In this document: one piece after another, positions 22,566 through 31,069 of the stretch
Layout of the letters: each line of letters begins with the position of its first letter
Position numbering within the stretch: the first letter of the stretch is position 1
NCBI GenBank assembly: GCA_021799595.1
Contig: JAJZAF010000008.1
Location: 1 to 46,526 of the forward strand
Length of the DNA: 46,526 bases
Direction of reading: 5' to 3'
Origin: a bacterium
Lineage (GTDB): Bacteria > Patescibacteriota > Saccharimonadia > Saccharimonadales > UBA4665
Made by a program: the position numbers and the translations under genes
Notes under the pieces: generated by a model
Told to the model about the DNA's origin: nothing
Seen by the model: only the letters and a program-made list of their open reading frames with translations
Database searches by the model: none

Positions 22566-23170
22566 GCTTGAATGATCAAAAAAGAACCCTTGCACTTGAT
22601 CTTTATGATATAGGGGCACTGAAATTTGGTGAATTTACTTTCAAAAGTGGCCTCATCAGCCCTATGTATATTGACCTCCGTCTTTTTATTAGCTATCCCA
22701 AAGTTCTCAAAAAAGTTACTAGGCTTTATGTTGACATACTGAAAGGGTTAAAGTATGACCGACTGGCAGGAGTGGCTTACGGTGCACTGCCTATAACCAG
22801 CGCCATCAGTCTTGAACTAGACTGTCCCTGGATTTTCCTTAGAAAAGAGGCTTTGGAAAAGAAATATGGTATAGAAAAAAGTCTCGAAGGAGAATACAGC
22901 CCAGGAGACAAAATCGTCATGATAGAAGATCTTGTAACAAGAGCGACATCTCTTTTAGAAGCTATTTCGGCCATAGAAAGACATGGCTTGGCTGTCAAAG
23001 ATACGGTAGTGCTGCTAAATTATGAGAAAGGTGGCGAAGAAAACCTTCAAAAGAAAGGGTATACTCTCCACGCTTTCATGACTGTCCGTGAACTTATAGA
23101 AATAATGAAGACAGAAGGTAAACTTACACCAGAGAAGTATAAGCAGTGCTTGGCTTTCTTGCAGAGCTAG
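22562..23170 (+). CDS. pyrE: Orotate phosphoribosyltransferase
   Basis: A 202-residue protein joining orotate and PRPP to OMP. The N terminus has FTFKSGLISPMYIDLR, an orotate/PRPP-binding segment, and the PRPP loop is VMIEDLVTRATS (119-130). It is preceded by AAAGGAGAGG inside the end of pyrF, a strong ribosome binding site, and overlaps pyrF by ATGA. It ends 10 bases before the convergent purL. It is the intact counterpart of the phosphoribosyltransferase pseudogene at 1475-2152. Confidence 0.93.
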   Translation: MSLNDQKRTLALDLYDIGALKFGEFTFKSGLISPMYIDLRLFISYPKVLKKVTRLYVDILKGLKYDRLAGVAYGALPITSAISLELDCPWIFLRKEALEKKYGIEKSLEGEYSPGDKIVMIEDLVTRATSLLEAISAIERHGLAVKDTVVLLNYEKGGEENLQKKGYTLHAFMTVRELIEIMKTEGKLTPEKYKQCLAFLQS

Positions 23171-23180
23171 CCGTAAGCAC

Positions 23181-26100
23181 TTAGTGATTTTCTACCCATT
23201 CCCGAGCGTTAAGAAAGAGTTGCAGCCACGGTGAATTTTCTCCCCACTCGTTAGGATGCCAGGATAGCTGGCGAGTCAAAAAAGCTCGTTCTGGGTGCGG
23301 CATAATAATAGTGGCCCGGCCATCAGGAGTAGTCAAGGCGGCGATCCCCTTGGTTGAGCCATTCGGATTAGCTGGATAATTTTCAGTAACGTGGCCATAG
23401 TTATCGACATACTGAGCTATGACTAGTCTTTCCCTCAAAGTTTCTTCTTTGTAGGTCTTACTTTCAAAAACTGTTCGTCCTTCACCGTGAGCAATAGGTA
23501 CTGGTAATCTGCTGCCGGCCATGCCCTGAAAGAAAATGGACGGTGTTTCATTAATTGTCAAAAGTACTTCCCTAGCTTCGAATTGCTCAGAGGTATTCCT
23601 CAGGAAAGATGGCCAGACTTCGGCACCGGGAATAAGCGCTTTCAATCCTGTCAACATTTGACAACCATTACAAACACCCAATGAAAATGTCTCTGGGCGA
23701 ATAAAAAACTTATGAAATTGTGTACGAAGCTTTTTGTTAAAAAGAATAGATTTTGCCCAGCCTTCACCGGCACCGAGTACGTCGCCGTAACTAAATCCAC
23801 CTGAAATAGCCAAGCCGATGACGTCATCAAGCATGTGAGTATCATGAGCGAGATCAGACATAGCAACGTTAACGCTTGTAAAACCAGCCCGGTCAAAAGC
23901 TGCCGCCATTTCTGTCTGGCCGTTGACTCCTTGTTCTCGCAAAATAGCTACTTTTGGTCGATGGCGTGATTTGGGTAGTTTCAATGTAAATGTTGTATGT
24001 GCCGTTAAGCCAGGATCATTGTCTTCATCAATGGCTTTAAACTCTTGTGTAGCACAGTCGGGATTGTCTCGTAGTTTTTGTATTTGGTAACTTGTATCGC
24101 TCCACCACTGTTGTATCTGGGATCGTCGCTTTTTAAAATGTACCAGTCCATCAGTCAAAGAGATAGTCTGTTCCTTGGTTGGTCGTCCTATAATGTAGGC
24201 GCTTTGAGCGCACACTTCCTTGACTTTATTTATGTCAGCTGCTTTGATCTGAATAACTGCCCCAAGTTCTTCATTGAAGAGTTTTTCAAGGGTTATACCA
24301 GGAATATTATTGAGATCAAGCTTCAAACCGCAACGGCTGGCGAACGCCATTTCCAAGACTGTTGCTAATAGACCTCCATCAGAACGATCATGATATGCGA
24401 GAATCATTCCTTGTCTCTTTAGCTCAGTAATTTGAGCAAAGAATTGTTTAACGAAGTTAACTATTGCATCTGGTACTGGGCCGCCAACTTTTCTATAAAC
24501 TTGAAGCAGAGTTGATCCACCCAGTCGGCTTTTTCCACCTGATGCATCAATAAAAATGAGGACGGTATCTTGAGATAAATCTAACTGCGGCGTCAATGTC
24601 TTACTGACATCTTGAACTGGACTAAACCCAGACACTACGAGGGAAACAGGTGCCGTCACTTTTTTGCTTACCCCTCTATCTTCCCAGATAGTCTGCATAC
24701 TCAGAGAATCTTTTCCTACTGGAATAGTTAGGCCTAGGGCTGGACAAAACTCCTCTCCGATTGCTTTAACGCTCTCAAATAAATTTTCATCTTCGTGGCC
24801 AACGCCGGCAGCGGCCATCCAATTTGCTGATAGTTTTATGTCAGACAGTTGAGTAATGTCTGCGGCGATGATGTTTGTTATGGTCTCTGCGACTGCCATC
24901 CGGGCGGCGGCTGGTCCACTACTGATTGCTAACGGTGATCGTTCTCCTATTGCCATAGCTTCGCCACTGTTACCTATAAAACTATTGGCACTTACCGCAA
25001 CGTCGCTAACCGGTATTTGCCATGGTCCAACCATCTGATCGCGTACCACCATGCCACCTACGCTGCGATCACCGATGGTAATGAGAAATTGCTTGCTGCC
25101 AACAGTTGGTGACTTCAGTATTCGCTCGATAGCTTCCTCAAGCTTAATATCTGATAAAGTCGGGGTCATCTCTTCTCTTGACTCCTGACGGAAGATCTTT
25201 CGCACCATCTTTGGTGGTTTTCCAAACAGGACATCCATAGGAACATCAACGGTGATGTTTTTCAATAGACGATCAGATACTACAAGTTGTCGTTTTTTTG
25301 TGACTGTACCGATGACAGCGAAGGGACAACGTTCTCTCATACAAATAGCCTCCCAGCGTTTCAGATCCTTGGCTTTGATAGCTATCACGTAACGTTCTTG
25401 TGATTCGTTACACCATAACTCCAGTGGGGATAAACCTGGTTCTGCGCTAGGGATATCTCTGAGCTCAATGACCGCACCCCGATCGCGGTCGTGTACTAGC
25501 TCTGGCACAGCATTTGAAAGTCCCCCTGCGCCGACGTCGTGAATACTAAGGATAGGGTTGTCTTTGCCTAAATCTATACAACTATTAATGACTTCCTGGG
25601 TTCGTCGTTCCATTTCACCATTGCCCCGCTGGACCGAAGCAAAATCCAAATCTTCATGGCTGGCCCCTGCCTGCATGCTAGAAGAAGCACCACCACCAAG
25701 ACCGATTAGCATAGCCGGTCCTCCCAGCTGGATAATGAGGCACCCAGGTGAAAGTGGTTTTTTTTGAACGAACTCATTGCGGATATTACCGAGACCACCA
25801 GCAATCATAATTGGCTTATGGTATCCCCAGTGCTGATCATCTGTCTCTTCTTCAAAGCTACGGAAATAGCCGGCAAGAGTAGGTCGACCAAATTCATTTG
25901 CAAAATTAGCACCCCCAATTGGAGCTTCTAACATAATATCGAGTGCCGAGACAATTCGATCAGGCTTGTCGGGAATCTTTTCCCAAGGACGTGGATTGTC
26001 GGGGATATGGAGATTGGATACTGCAAATCCGACGAGGCCCATTTTTGTGTTGGCACCTCGTCCGGTTGCTGCTTCATCACGAATTTCTCCACCAATGCCG

Positions 26101-27008
26101 GTCGCGGCTCCTGGGAATGGTGCAATAGCAGTTGGGTGATTATGTGTTTCCACTTTAATGACGCTATGGATTAGTTCAGTCTTATAGGTGTAGTTGCTAT
26201 TTTTGTCAGGTGAAAATCGTTTGGCGAGTGGTCCGCTTAATATCGCTGCGTTATCTTTATAGGCAGATAAAATGCCTTCTGAATTCTTTTTGTAGGTGTT
26301 CTTAATCATGCTGAATAAACTTTCCGGCTGTTGTTTGCCGTCAATAACCCAGTCTGCGTTAAAGATCTTATGACGACAATGCTCGCTGTTGACCTGAGCG
26401 AACATCATCAACTCTACGTCGGTTGGATTCCGCTTCAGCTCCTGATAAGCTGACAACAAATAGTCGATTTCATCTTCTGCTAGAGCTACCCCGAGCTGCT
26501 TATAGGCTTTGGAAAGCGAGGTACGAGCAGCTTGGCTAAGATCAATAATGCTCAAATTACCAGGTGCACTGTCTTTGAAGAGTCTTTTGGCGTCTTTCAA
26601 GTCAAAGATAACAGTCTCGGTCATGCGATCGTATAAGCTTGCTGCCAGAACAGTATTCTTGGCAGGTGCACCGTCAATGTAGTAGGCAATGCCGCGTTCC
26701 AGACGCACAACATTCACTAAACCTGAATGATGAATAATGTCCGTGGCTTTGGAAGACCATGGCGAAAAAGTGCCTGGCCGAGGGATGACAACGTAAAGAC
26801 TGCCCCGGCGTATTCCCTCAAAAGGAGTGCCATAGCTCGTCAGAGTAGATAAGCGTTGATCTTCTTCCTGTGTCAGCACCTTGCTATCTACGAAGTGAAC
26901 ATATTCGGCTTCAACTCCTTGGACGTTTGGATGGATTGATTGCAAGCGAGAGAGCAGCTTTTGTTTACGAAAATCAGACAGTGCTGTAATACCGCTATAG
27001 ATGCGCAC
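23181..27008 (-). CDS. purL: Phosphoribosylformylglycinamidine synthase, single-chain type
   Basis: A 1275-residue enzyme converting FGAR to FGAM with ATP and glutamine. It is the large fused form (N-terminal PurS-like region, two PurM-like halves, C-terminal glutaminase) as in gammaproteobacteria and eukaryotes, not the separate PurS-PurL-PurQ of many Gram-positive bacteria. VETHNHPTAIAPFPGAATG is the first-half signature, SIHDVGAGGLSNA and PVGKDSLSM mark later parts, and the glutaminase has Cys1113 (GVCNGCQ), His1238 and Glu1240 (PHPE). The start is GTG, sharing one base with the purM stop (TAGTG). It is second in the purM-purL operon. Confidence 0.97.
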   Translation of the reverse strand: MRIYSGITALSDFRKQKLLSRLQSIHPNVQGVEAEYVHFVDSKVLTQEEDQRLSTLTSYGTPFEGIRRGSLYVVIPRPGTFSPWSSKATDIIHHSGLVNVVRLERGIAYYIDGAPAKNTVLAASLYDRMTETVIFDLKDAKRLFKDSAPGNLSIIDLSQAARTSLSKAYKQLGVALAEDEIDYLLSAYQELKRNPTDVELMMFAQVNSEHCRHKIFNADWVIDGKQQPESLFSMIKNTYKKNSEGILSAYKDNAAILSGPLAKRFSPDKNSNYTYKTELIHSVIKVETHNHPTAIAPFPGAATGIGGEIRDEAATGRGANTKMGLVGFAVSNLHIPDNPRPWEKIPDKPDRIVSALDIMLEAPIGGANFANEFGRPTLAGYFRSFEEETDDQHWGYHKPIMIAGGLGNIRNEFVQKKPLSPGCLIIQLGGPAMLIGLGGGASSSMQAGASHEDLDFASVQRGNGEMERRTQEVINSCIDLGKDNPILSIHDVGAGGLSNAVPELVHDRDRGAVIELRDIPSAEPGLSPLELWCNESQERYVIAIKAKDLKRWEAICMRERCPFAVIGTVTKKRQLVVSDRLLKNITVDVPMDVLFGKPPKMVRKIFRQESREEMTPTLSDIKLEEAIERILKSPTVGSKQFLITIGDRSVGGMVVRDQMVGPWQIPVSDVAVSANSFIGNSGEAMAIGERSPLAISSGPAAARMAVAETITNIIAADITQLSDIKLSANWMAAAGVGHEDENLFESVKAIGEEFCPALGLTIPVGKDSLSMQTIWEDRGVSKKVTAPVSLVVSGFSPVQDVSKTLTPQLDLSQDTVLIFIDASGGKSRLGGSTLLQVYRKVGGPVPDAIVNFVKQFFAQITELKRQGMILAYHDRSDGGLLATVLEMAFASRCGLKLDLNNIPGITLEKLFNEELGAVIQIKAADINKVKEVCAQSAYIIGRPTKEQTISLTDGLVHFKKRRSQIQQWWSDTSYQIQKLRDNPDCATQEFKAIDEDNDPGLTAHTTFTLKLPKSRHRPKVAILREQGVNGQTEMAAAFDRAGFTSVNVAMSDLAHDTHMLDDVIGLAISGGFSYGDVLGAGEGWAKSILFNKKLRTQFHKFFIRPETFSLGVCNGCQMLTGLKALIPGAEVWPSFLRNTSEQFEAREVLLTINETPSIFFQGMAGSRLPVPIAHGEGRTVFESKTYKEETLRERLVIAQYVDNYGHVTENYPANPNGSTKGIAALTTPDGRATIIMPHPERAFLTRQLSWHPNEWGENSPWLQLFLNAREWVENH

Positions 27009-28105
27009 TAGCGGACCCCCAGGCTGCTGCCAGCAAATGTCAGATCAAGAGGTTTAATAATAAGCTGTTTTGAGCCACTACTAATCGTGCCGGCTACCCA
27101 AGCTTGAAGATTGCACTTTCTGGCGATGTCGACGACATGACTTGCTTCATCCTGACTGACAAAGATTGCATAGCCGGCACCCATATTGAAAGTGCTATAC
27201 ATCTCTTCAGTGCTATTCACACTTTTTTCTTGAGTGAAGATAAAAATTTCAGGGACAGGTGGTATGGTAGTAATGGTATATGTAAAGTCTCGCTCAGCTC
27301 GCATGATCTTTCGCCAACCATGGCCAGTAATATTGGAGAGGTAATGCAGGTCAATCTTGGCAGTTTGCAGCGCAGCGACCAATCGTGCATAAATATGGGT
27401 TGGCGTTAGTATGGCTTCACCGAGTGTCTGACCGTTCTTGAGCTTTGTAGCGTAGCCGTCAGGCAATTTTTCAGCCAGTTGTCGAACAAGACTAACGCCA
27501 TTAGCGTGTATGCCGCTTGATTCCACCAAAACGATTGTGTCTCCAGATCGTAGCTTGCTAGCCTGTACTAGGTTTTGTGCTGATTGAATGATGCCAAAAG
27601 CAGAACCTGCAATTTCAAGGGTGTTTTTTTCAACGATACCAGGCAGCGACTGGGTCTCTCCACCACCCCAGACTACTTGGGCTTGATCACAAGCTGCTCG
27701 CCAGCCGGTAATAAAGTCTCTAGCAAGCTCTTCACTAGCCAACCAATCATAAGAGCTTGATGACCAGTAAGCATTTAGTACTACTGGGGTGGCACCAACG
27801 CTGACAAGATCATTGATGATACAAGCCACACTGTCCTGTGCAATGGCGTGAAAGAATGAACGACCGCTACTTCCATAAACAGTTTGGGCTACTAGGCTCT
27901 TTGTGCCCAATCCCTCTTGAACAAGGGCTCCCCACTGCTCTCCCATTTGAAAAACATAGGCTGACTCGCCTCGGGTACCAGTGAGCTCCTGAAAACCGAA
28001 TGGCATGTGCGTAGTTGTCGACAGGCCTTCTTTTTGAGCCAGTACTTTCATAGGGTCAGCCTGAGAATAATTAACAGACTGATGGTAGGATAACTTTTTG
28101 ATCAT
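27008..28105 (-). CDS. purM: Phosphoribosylformylglycinamidine cyclo-ligase (AIR synthetase)
   Basis: A 365-residue enzyme closing FGAM to AIR with ATP. It has GLGTKSLVAQ (binding loop), AIAQDSVACIINDLVSVGA (the D-x-x-x-M-x-x-N-D region with Cys in place of Met), VWGGGETQSLPG and ESSGIHANGVSLVR. The N-terminal SYHQSVNYSQAD resembles the longer PurM variants found in some CPR and deep-branching bacteria. The ribosome binding site AGAGGAG lies 12 bases before the ATG. Its stop overlaps the GTG of purL, giving coupled translation of consecutive pathway steps. Confidence 0.93.
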   Translation of the reverse strand: MIKKLSYHQSVNYSQADPMKVLAQKEGLSTTTHMPFGFQELTGTRGESAYVFQMGEQWGALVQEGLGTKSLVAQTVYGSSGRSFFHAIAQDSVACIINDLVSVGATPVVLNAYWSSSSYDWLASEELARDFITGWRAACDQAQVVWGGGETQSLPGIVEKNTLEIAGSAFGIIQSAQNLVQASKLRSGDTIVLVESSGIHANGVSLVRQLAEKLPDGYATKLKNGQTLGEAILTPTHIYARLVAALQTAKIDLHYLSNITGHGWRKIMRAERDFTYTITTIPPVPEIFIFTQEKSVNSTEEMYSTFNMGAGYAIFVSQDEASHVVDIARKCNLQAWVAGTISSGSKQLIIKPLDLTFAGSSLGVR

Positions 28106-28117
28106 AGCTGAAGCCAG

Positions 28118-28140
28118 CTCCTCTTTATGGAAGCATTATA
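28118..28140 (-). promoter_or_regulatory. -10 box and ribosome binding site of purM-purL
   Basis: Minus-strand TATAAT (28135-28140) followed by AGAGGAG (28118-28124), 12 bases before ATG 28105. The best -35, TTCAGA, is 16 bases upstream of the -10. Unlike many genes here, this one has a conventional short leader with a Shine-Dalgarno sequence. Confidence 0.55.
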
Positions 28141-28174
28141 ACAGGGCCAAGGTTTTTCTGAACCAGTGACTGTT

Positions 28175-28603
28175 TTATAGGCGTAGGATTATTGGTTCAA
28201 CACGTTTTGGATCCAAGGACTTGCATACGATCCACTGCTCTGAACCTGACGCTTCGGGCGTAATGGATGGTTCATCTCTAAAATCATCTGCCGTAACTAT
28301 ATCTGCTTCAAGTGCTTCAACAAAAAATTTAACTTCTTCAGACATATTAAACAATGCCAGATGCGCAAGGCCATTTATTAATTCTGTCTCAGCACGTACA
28401 AGTTCATTGTCAAATTTTTCTACATCAGACTGGGGAAAAATGCCTGTGTCTATTTCTTCGCAGTCAGGACAACGTAGCACTATATGCCAATGCCAATATC
28501 CTACCTCAGTCCAATATAACGGGTAGACAGATTTACTTTCGCAGTGAGTGCACTCATGCAGTGCTCTATCCGTATTTTTTGGCTCCTTATTGTGGTTAAA
28601 CAT
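28175..28603 (-). CDS. Zinc-ribbon protein of unknown function
   Basis: A 142-residue soluble protein. Cys18 and Cys21 (CTHC) with Cys45 and Cys48 (CPDC) make a likely zinc ribbon, separated by an aromatic stretch (YWTEVGYWHWH). The second half is acidic and helical (FDNELVRAETELINGLAHL, then NMSEEVKFFVEALEAD). I recall similar small CxxC...CPxC proteins in actinobacteria, without known function. It lies between purM and purF but on its own promoter, so a link to purine synthesis is not shown. TTGACG-17-TATAAA ends 6 bases before its ATG, which supports a real, probably leaderless, gene. Confidence 0.7.
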   Translation of the reverse strand: MFNHNKEPKNTDRALHECTHCESKSVYPLYWTEVGYWHWHIVLRCPDCEEIDTGIFPQSDVEKFDNELVRAETELINGLAHLALFNMSEEVKFFVEALEADIVTADDFRDEPSITPEASGSEQWIVCKSLDPKRVEPIILRL

Positions 28604-28609
28604 AATATA

Positions 28610-28638
28610 TTTATACTATTTATTAGTCTATTCGTCAA
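28610..28638 (-). promoter_or_regulatory. Promoter of the zinc-ribbon gene
   Basis: Minus-strand TTGACG (28633-28638), a 17-base spacer and TATAAA (28610-28615), 6 bases before ATG 28603. The geometry predicts transcription starting at the start codon. Confidence 0.7.
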
Positions 28639-28748
28639 GATATCATTAAAATTTTATAATAATTCACGCCATAGCATGAACAGCTCCACGTATATATAAA
28701 AATATACTACAGCAGTACAGATAAAAATATTGTTAAAATTAAACTTTC

Positions 28749-28881
28749 TTGCCGACTAAACAAGATATGAGTTATGCTAAGTAAAGGATAAGTAGTTCAT
28801 AAGCAGATTAATTCATACTGGTGCTTATTCAAAATTAAGCCGACGTATTGCATGTTTTGCTATTTATACCAAATAGGATGA
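28749..28881 (+). promoter_or_regulatory. purF-purN-purD promoter and leader
   Basis: TTGCCG (28749-28754), an 18-base spacer and TATGCT (28773-28778) give a predicted leader of about 97 bases, long for this window. It contains a 7-bp stem ATAAGCA/TGCTTAT (28799-28805 with 28822-28828, 16-base loop). GCCGAC occurs at 28751 and again at 28839. I do not see the conserved core of a purine or PRPP riboswitch, nor a T-tract after the stem. The 110 bases between this promoter and that of the divergent gene are AT-rich, with nothing recognised. Confidence 0.5.
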
Positions 28882-30375
28882 ATGATGACATTCAATCTAG
28901 AAAAAGATCGGTTTCATGAAAAGTGCGGCGTATTCGGCATTATTGGCCGTGAGAGAGATGGTGCATATGCGGGCCTAGAAGCGGCCCGTATGACGTTTTA
29001 TGGACTTTGGGCCTTGCAGCACCGTGGTCAAGAAAGTTCGGGCATTGTCAGCAGTGACGGCCGTAACCTGTATCGCCATGCTGCTCAAGGGTTAGTTGCT
29101 ACCGCTTATCGTGAAGAAGACCTTGAGCAATTACCGGGTCACATTGCTATCGGTCACAACCGTTATTCTACTTCTGGCGGTCCTGAAGATTGCTATAACC
29201 AACCATATCTTGATCGCAAACATGGCATCGCGTTTGCTCATAACGGTACGTTGCCGGACACATCCAAGCTCGAAGCTTTTTTGAAAGATCATCATGTTGA
29301 CATGAGCAATATGAACGACTCCGCTATGATGGTGGCTGCCATTGGCTGTTATATGGATGACGGTCATGATTTTATCACAGCCGTCAAAACTGCTTGGCCC
29401 CTGTTTATAGGGGCCTTTTCTATTGTTGCTATGGATAAGAATCGTTTGCTCTCATTTCGTGATGAGTGCGGTATCCGGCCGCTGAGTATCGGGACACTTG
29501 ATGGTGGGTATGTGATTGCCAGCGAGACGTGTGCTTTTGACACAATCGGGGCTACATTTCTTCGTGATGTTGAGCCCGGTGAATTAGTTATTATTGATGA
29601 GCATGGGCTGAAATCTGAACAGATTAAAACGCCAAATCCGAAACTGGATATGTTTGAACTCGTTTACTTTGCCCGACTCGATAGCCTTTTGCTTGGTAAA
29701 CGTGTCGACACAGTACGCCAGGATTTCGGAAGACAAATAGCCAGAGAGTTTCCAATCAAAGCAGACGTGGTAGTGCCGGTTCCAGACTCGGCAGTACCGG
29801 CTGCAATCGGCTACTCACAAGAGAGTGGTATTCCCTTTGAGATGGCACTTATTAAAAATCGCTATATACATCGGACTTTTATTCGTCCGACGCCAGAACT
29901 AAGAGAGCGAGATCTGAAAATGAAGCTCAATACAGTGCCGGAACTTCTCAAAGGCAAGTGCGTTGTTGTGATAGATGACTCAATAGTGAGGGGTACAACT
30001 GTCCGTCATCTTGTTTCCATGATTTTTGAAGCAGGCGCGAAGGAGGTACACATGTTCATTTCCTCGCCACCGGTAAGATATCCTGATTTTTATGGCATTA
30101 ACACCCCGCATCAAGACGAACTGATAGCTGCCTATATGACAGTACCAGAAATTCGTGATCATATCGGAGCAACCTCTCTGCACTTTCTCTCCTTTGAAGG
30201 CATGATTAAGGCCACAGGACTGCCGGCCGACAGTTTCAACAACTCTTGTTTTGATGGTAACTACCCAATTTCAATTGGTAAACGAGCAAAAGAAGTAAAA
30301 CAGCTCGGACCTGGTCAAAAATTACCGCTTTCAGCCTTTGTTCCGACTGAATACGCTACGTCAAAGACCAGATGA
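28882..30375 (+). CDS. purF: Amidophosphoribosyltransferase lacking most Fe-S ligands
   Basis: A 497-residue enzyme making phosphoribosylamine from PRPP and glutamine, the committed step of purine synthesis. A 14-residue propeptide precedes the nucleophile Cys15 (KCGVFGI), the glutaminase has WALQHRGQESSGI, and the PRPP loop is VVVIDDSIVRGTT. It resembles the B. subtilis-type enzyme overall, but three of that enzyme's four [4Fe-4S] cysteines are replaced: Asp in KLDMFELVYF, Asp in YPDFYGI, and Asn at the first Cys of the C-terminal pair; only NNSCF keeps one. The cluster should be absent. It is the first gene of purF-purN-purD and overlaps purN by ATGA. Confidence 0.96.
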   Translation: MMTFNLEKDRFHEKCGVFGIIGRERDGAYAGLEAARMTFYGLWALQHRGQESSGIVSSDGRNLYRHAAQGLVATAYREEDLEQLPGHIAIGHNRYSTSGGPEDCYNQPYLDRKHGIAFAHNGTLPDTSKLEAFLKDHHVDMSNMNDSAMMVAAIGCYMDDGHDFITAVKTAWPLFIGAFSIVAMDKNRLLSFRDECGIRPLSIGTLDGGYVIASETCAFDTIGATFLRDVEPGELVIIDEHGLKSEQIKTPNPKLDMFELVYFARLDSLLLGKRVDTVRQDFGRQIAREFPIKADVVVPVPDSAVPAAIGYSQESGIPFEMALIKNRYIHRTFIRPTPELRERDLKMKLNTVPELLKGKCVVVIDDSIVRGTTVRHLVSMIFEAGAKEVHMFISSPPVRYPDFYGINTPHQDELIAAYMTVPEIRDHIGATSLHFLSFEGMIKATGLPADSFNNSCFDGNYPISIGKRAKEVKQLGPGQKLPLSAFVPTEYATSKTR

Positions 30376-31067
30376 AACCAAAAATTGCCGTTTTAGCTTC
30401 GGGTGGTGGCACCACGGTCGATGCTTTTATTCGTGCCGATCAGCGTCATGAGATTAAAGTTGTCGTCGACCTTATTATTTGTAGTCGTCAAAATGCAGGT
30501 GTTTTTCAGCGCATTGCAGTGATTAATCAGGAATTTGGTTTAGATATCCCTTGTGTCCTCATTAATCATAAAACACATCCACCAAGTAAGGATGAGGAGC
30601 TTATACGTGGTCGCCAAACGGCGGCTGAGGAACAGGCTATATTGACGATACTTAAAAATGGCAACTATGACCTGATTGCCCTGATGGGGTACATGAGGCG
30701 ACTTGGACCGAACCTGATTAAGGCTTATGGTTGGCTGCCGAGCTACACCAGCGTTTTTCAAGCTAAAATGGTCAATACGCACCCCGGCTTATTGCCAGAC
30801 ACCAAAGGCTTTTTCGGGACGGAGATCCAAGCCTACGTGCTCGAGCACCACCTACCCTATGGCGGTCAAACGCTGCATGTGGTTAGTGAACACTACGATG
30901 AGGGACCCATCATAGCCGAACATAAAGTTGCAGTTGAGCCGGATGATACTCCCGACAGCCTCTTTGCACGGGTCCAGGCAACAGAAAAACGCTACTTACC
31001 TAAAGACATCGAGAACTTTATTAATGCTAGGCAGGCATATAATTTGAGTGAGCGAGGAGGCAGATAA
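30372..31067 (+). CDS. purN: Phosphoribosylglycinamide formyltransferase
   Basis: A 231-residue enzyme that transfers the formyl group of 10-formyl-tetrahydrofolate to GAR. VLASGGGTTVDAF is the phosphate loop (usually SGxGSN), and the catalytic Asn, His and Asp are in MVNTHPGLLP and HYDEGPII. It is about 20-30 residues longer than typical, with extra sequence around 66-80 (HPPSKDEELIRGRQ) and 115-128 (AYGWLPSYTSVF). It overlaps purF by ATGA and is followed after two bases by purD, so the three early purine enzymes are made together. Confidence 0.92.
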   Translation: MKPKIAVLASGGGTTVDAFIRADQRHEIKVVVDLIICSRQNAGVFQRIAVINQEFGLDIPCVLINHKTHPPSKDEELIRGRQTAAEEQAILTILKNGNYDLIALMGYMRRLGPNLIKAYGWLPSYTSVFQAKMVNTHPGLLPDTKGFFGTEIQAYVLEHHLPYGGQTLHVVSEHYDEGPIIAEHKVAVEPDDTPDSLFARVQATEKRYLPKDIENFINARQAYNLSERGGR

Positions 31068-31069
31068 CT

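Noticed and set aside
28779-28881. Guanine or PRPP riboswitch before purF
   Set aside because: The conserved three-way-junction and loop sequences are not visible; only a simple AT-rich stem is seen.
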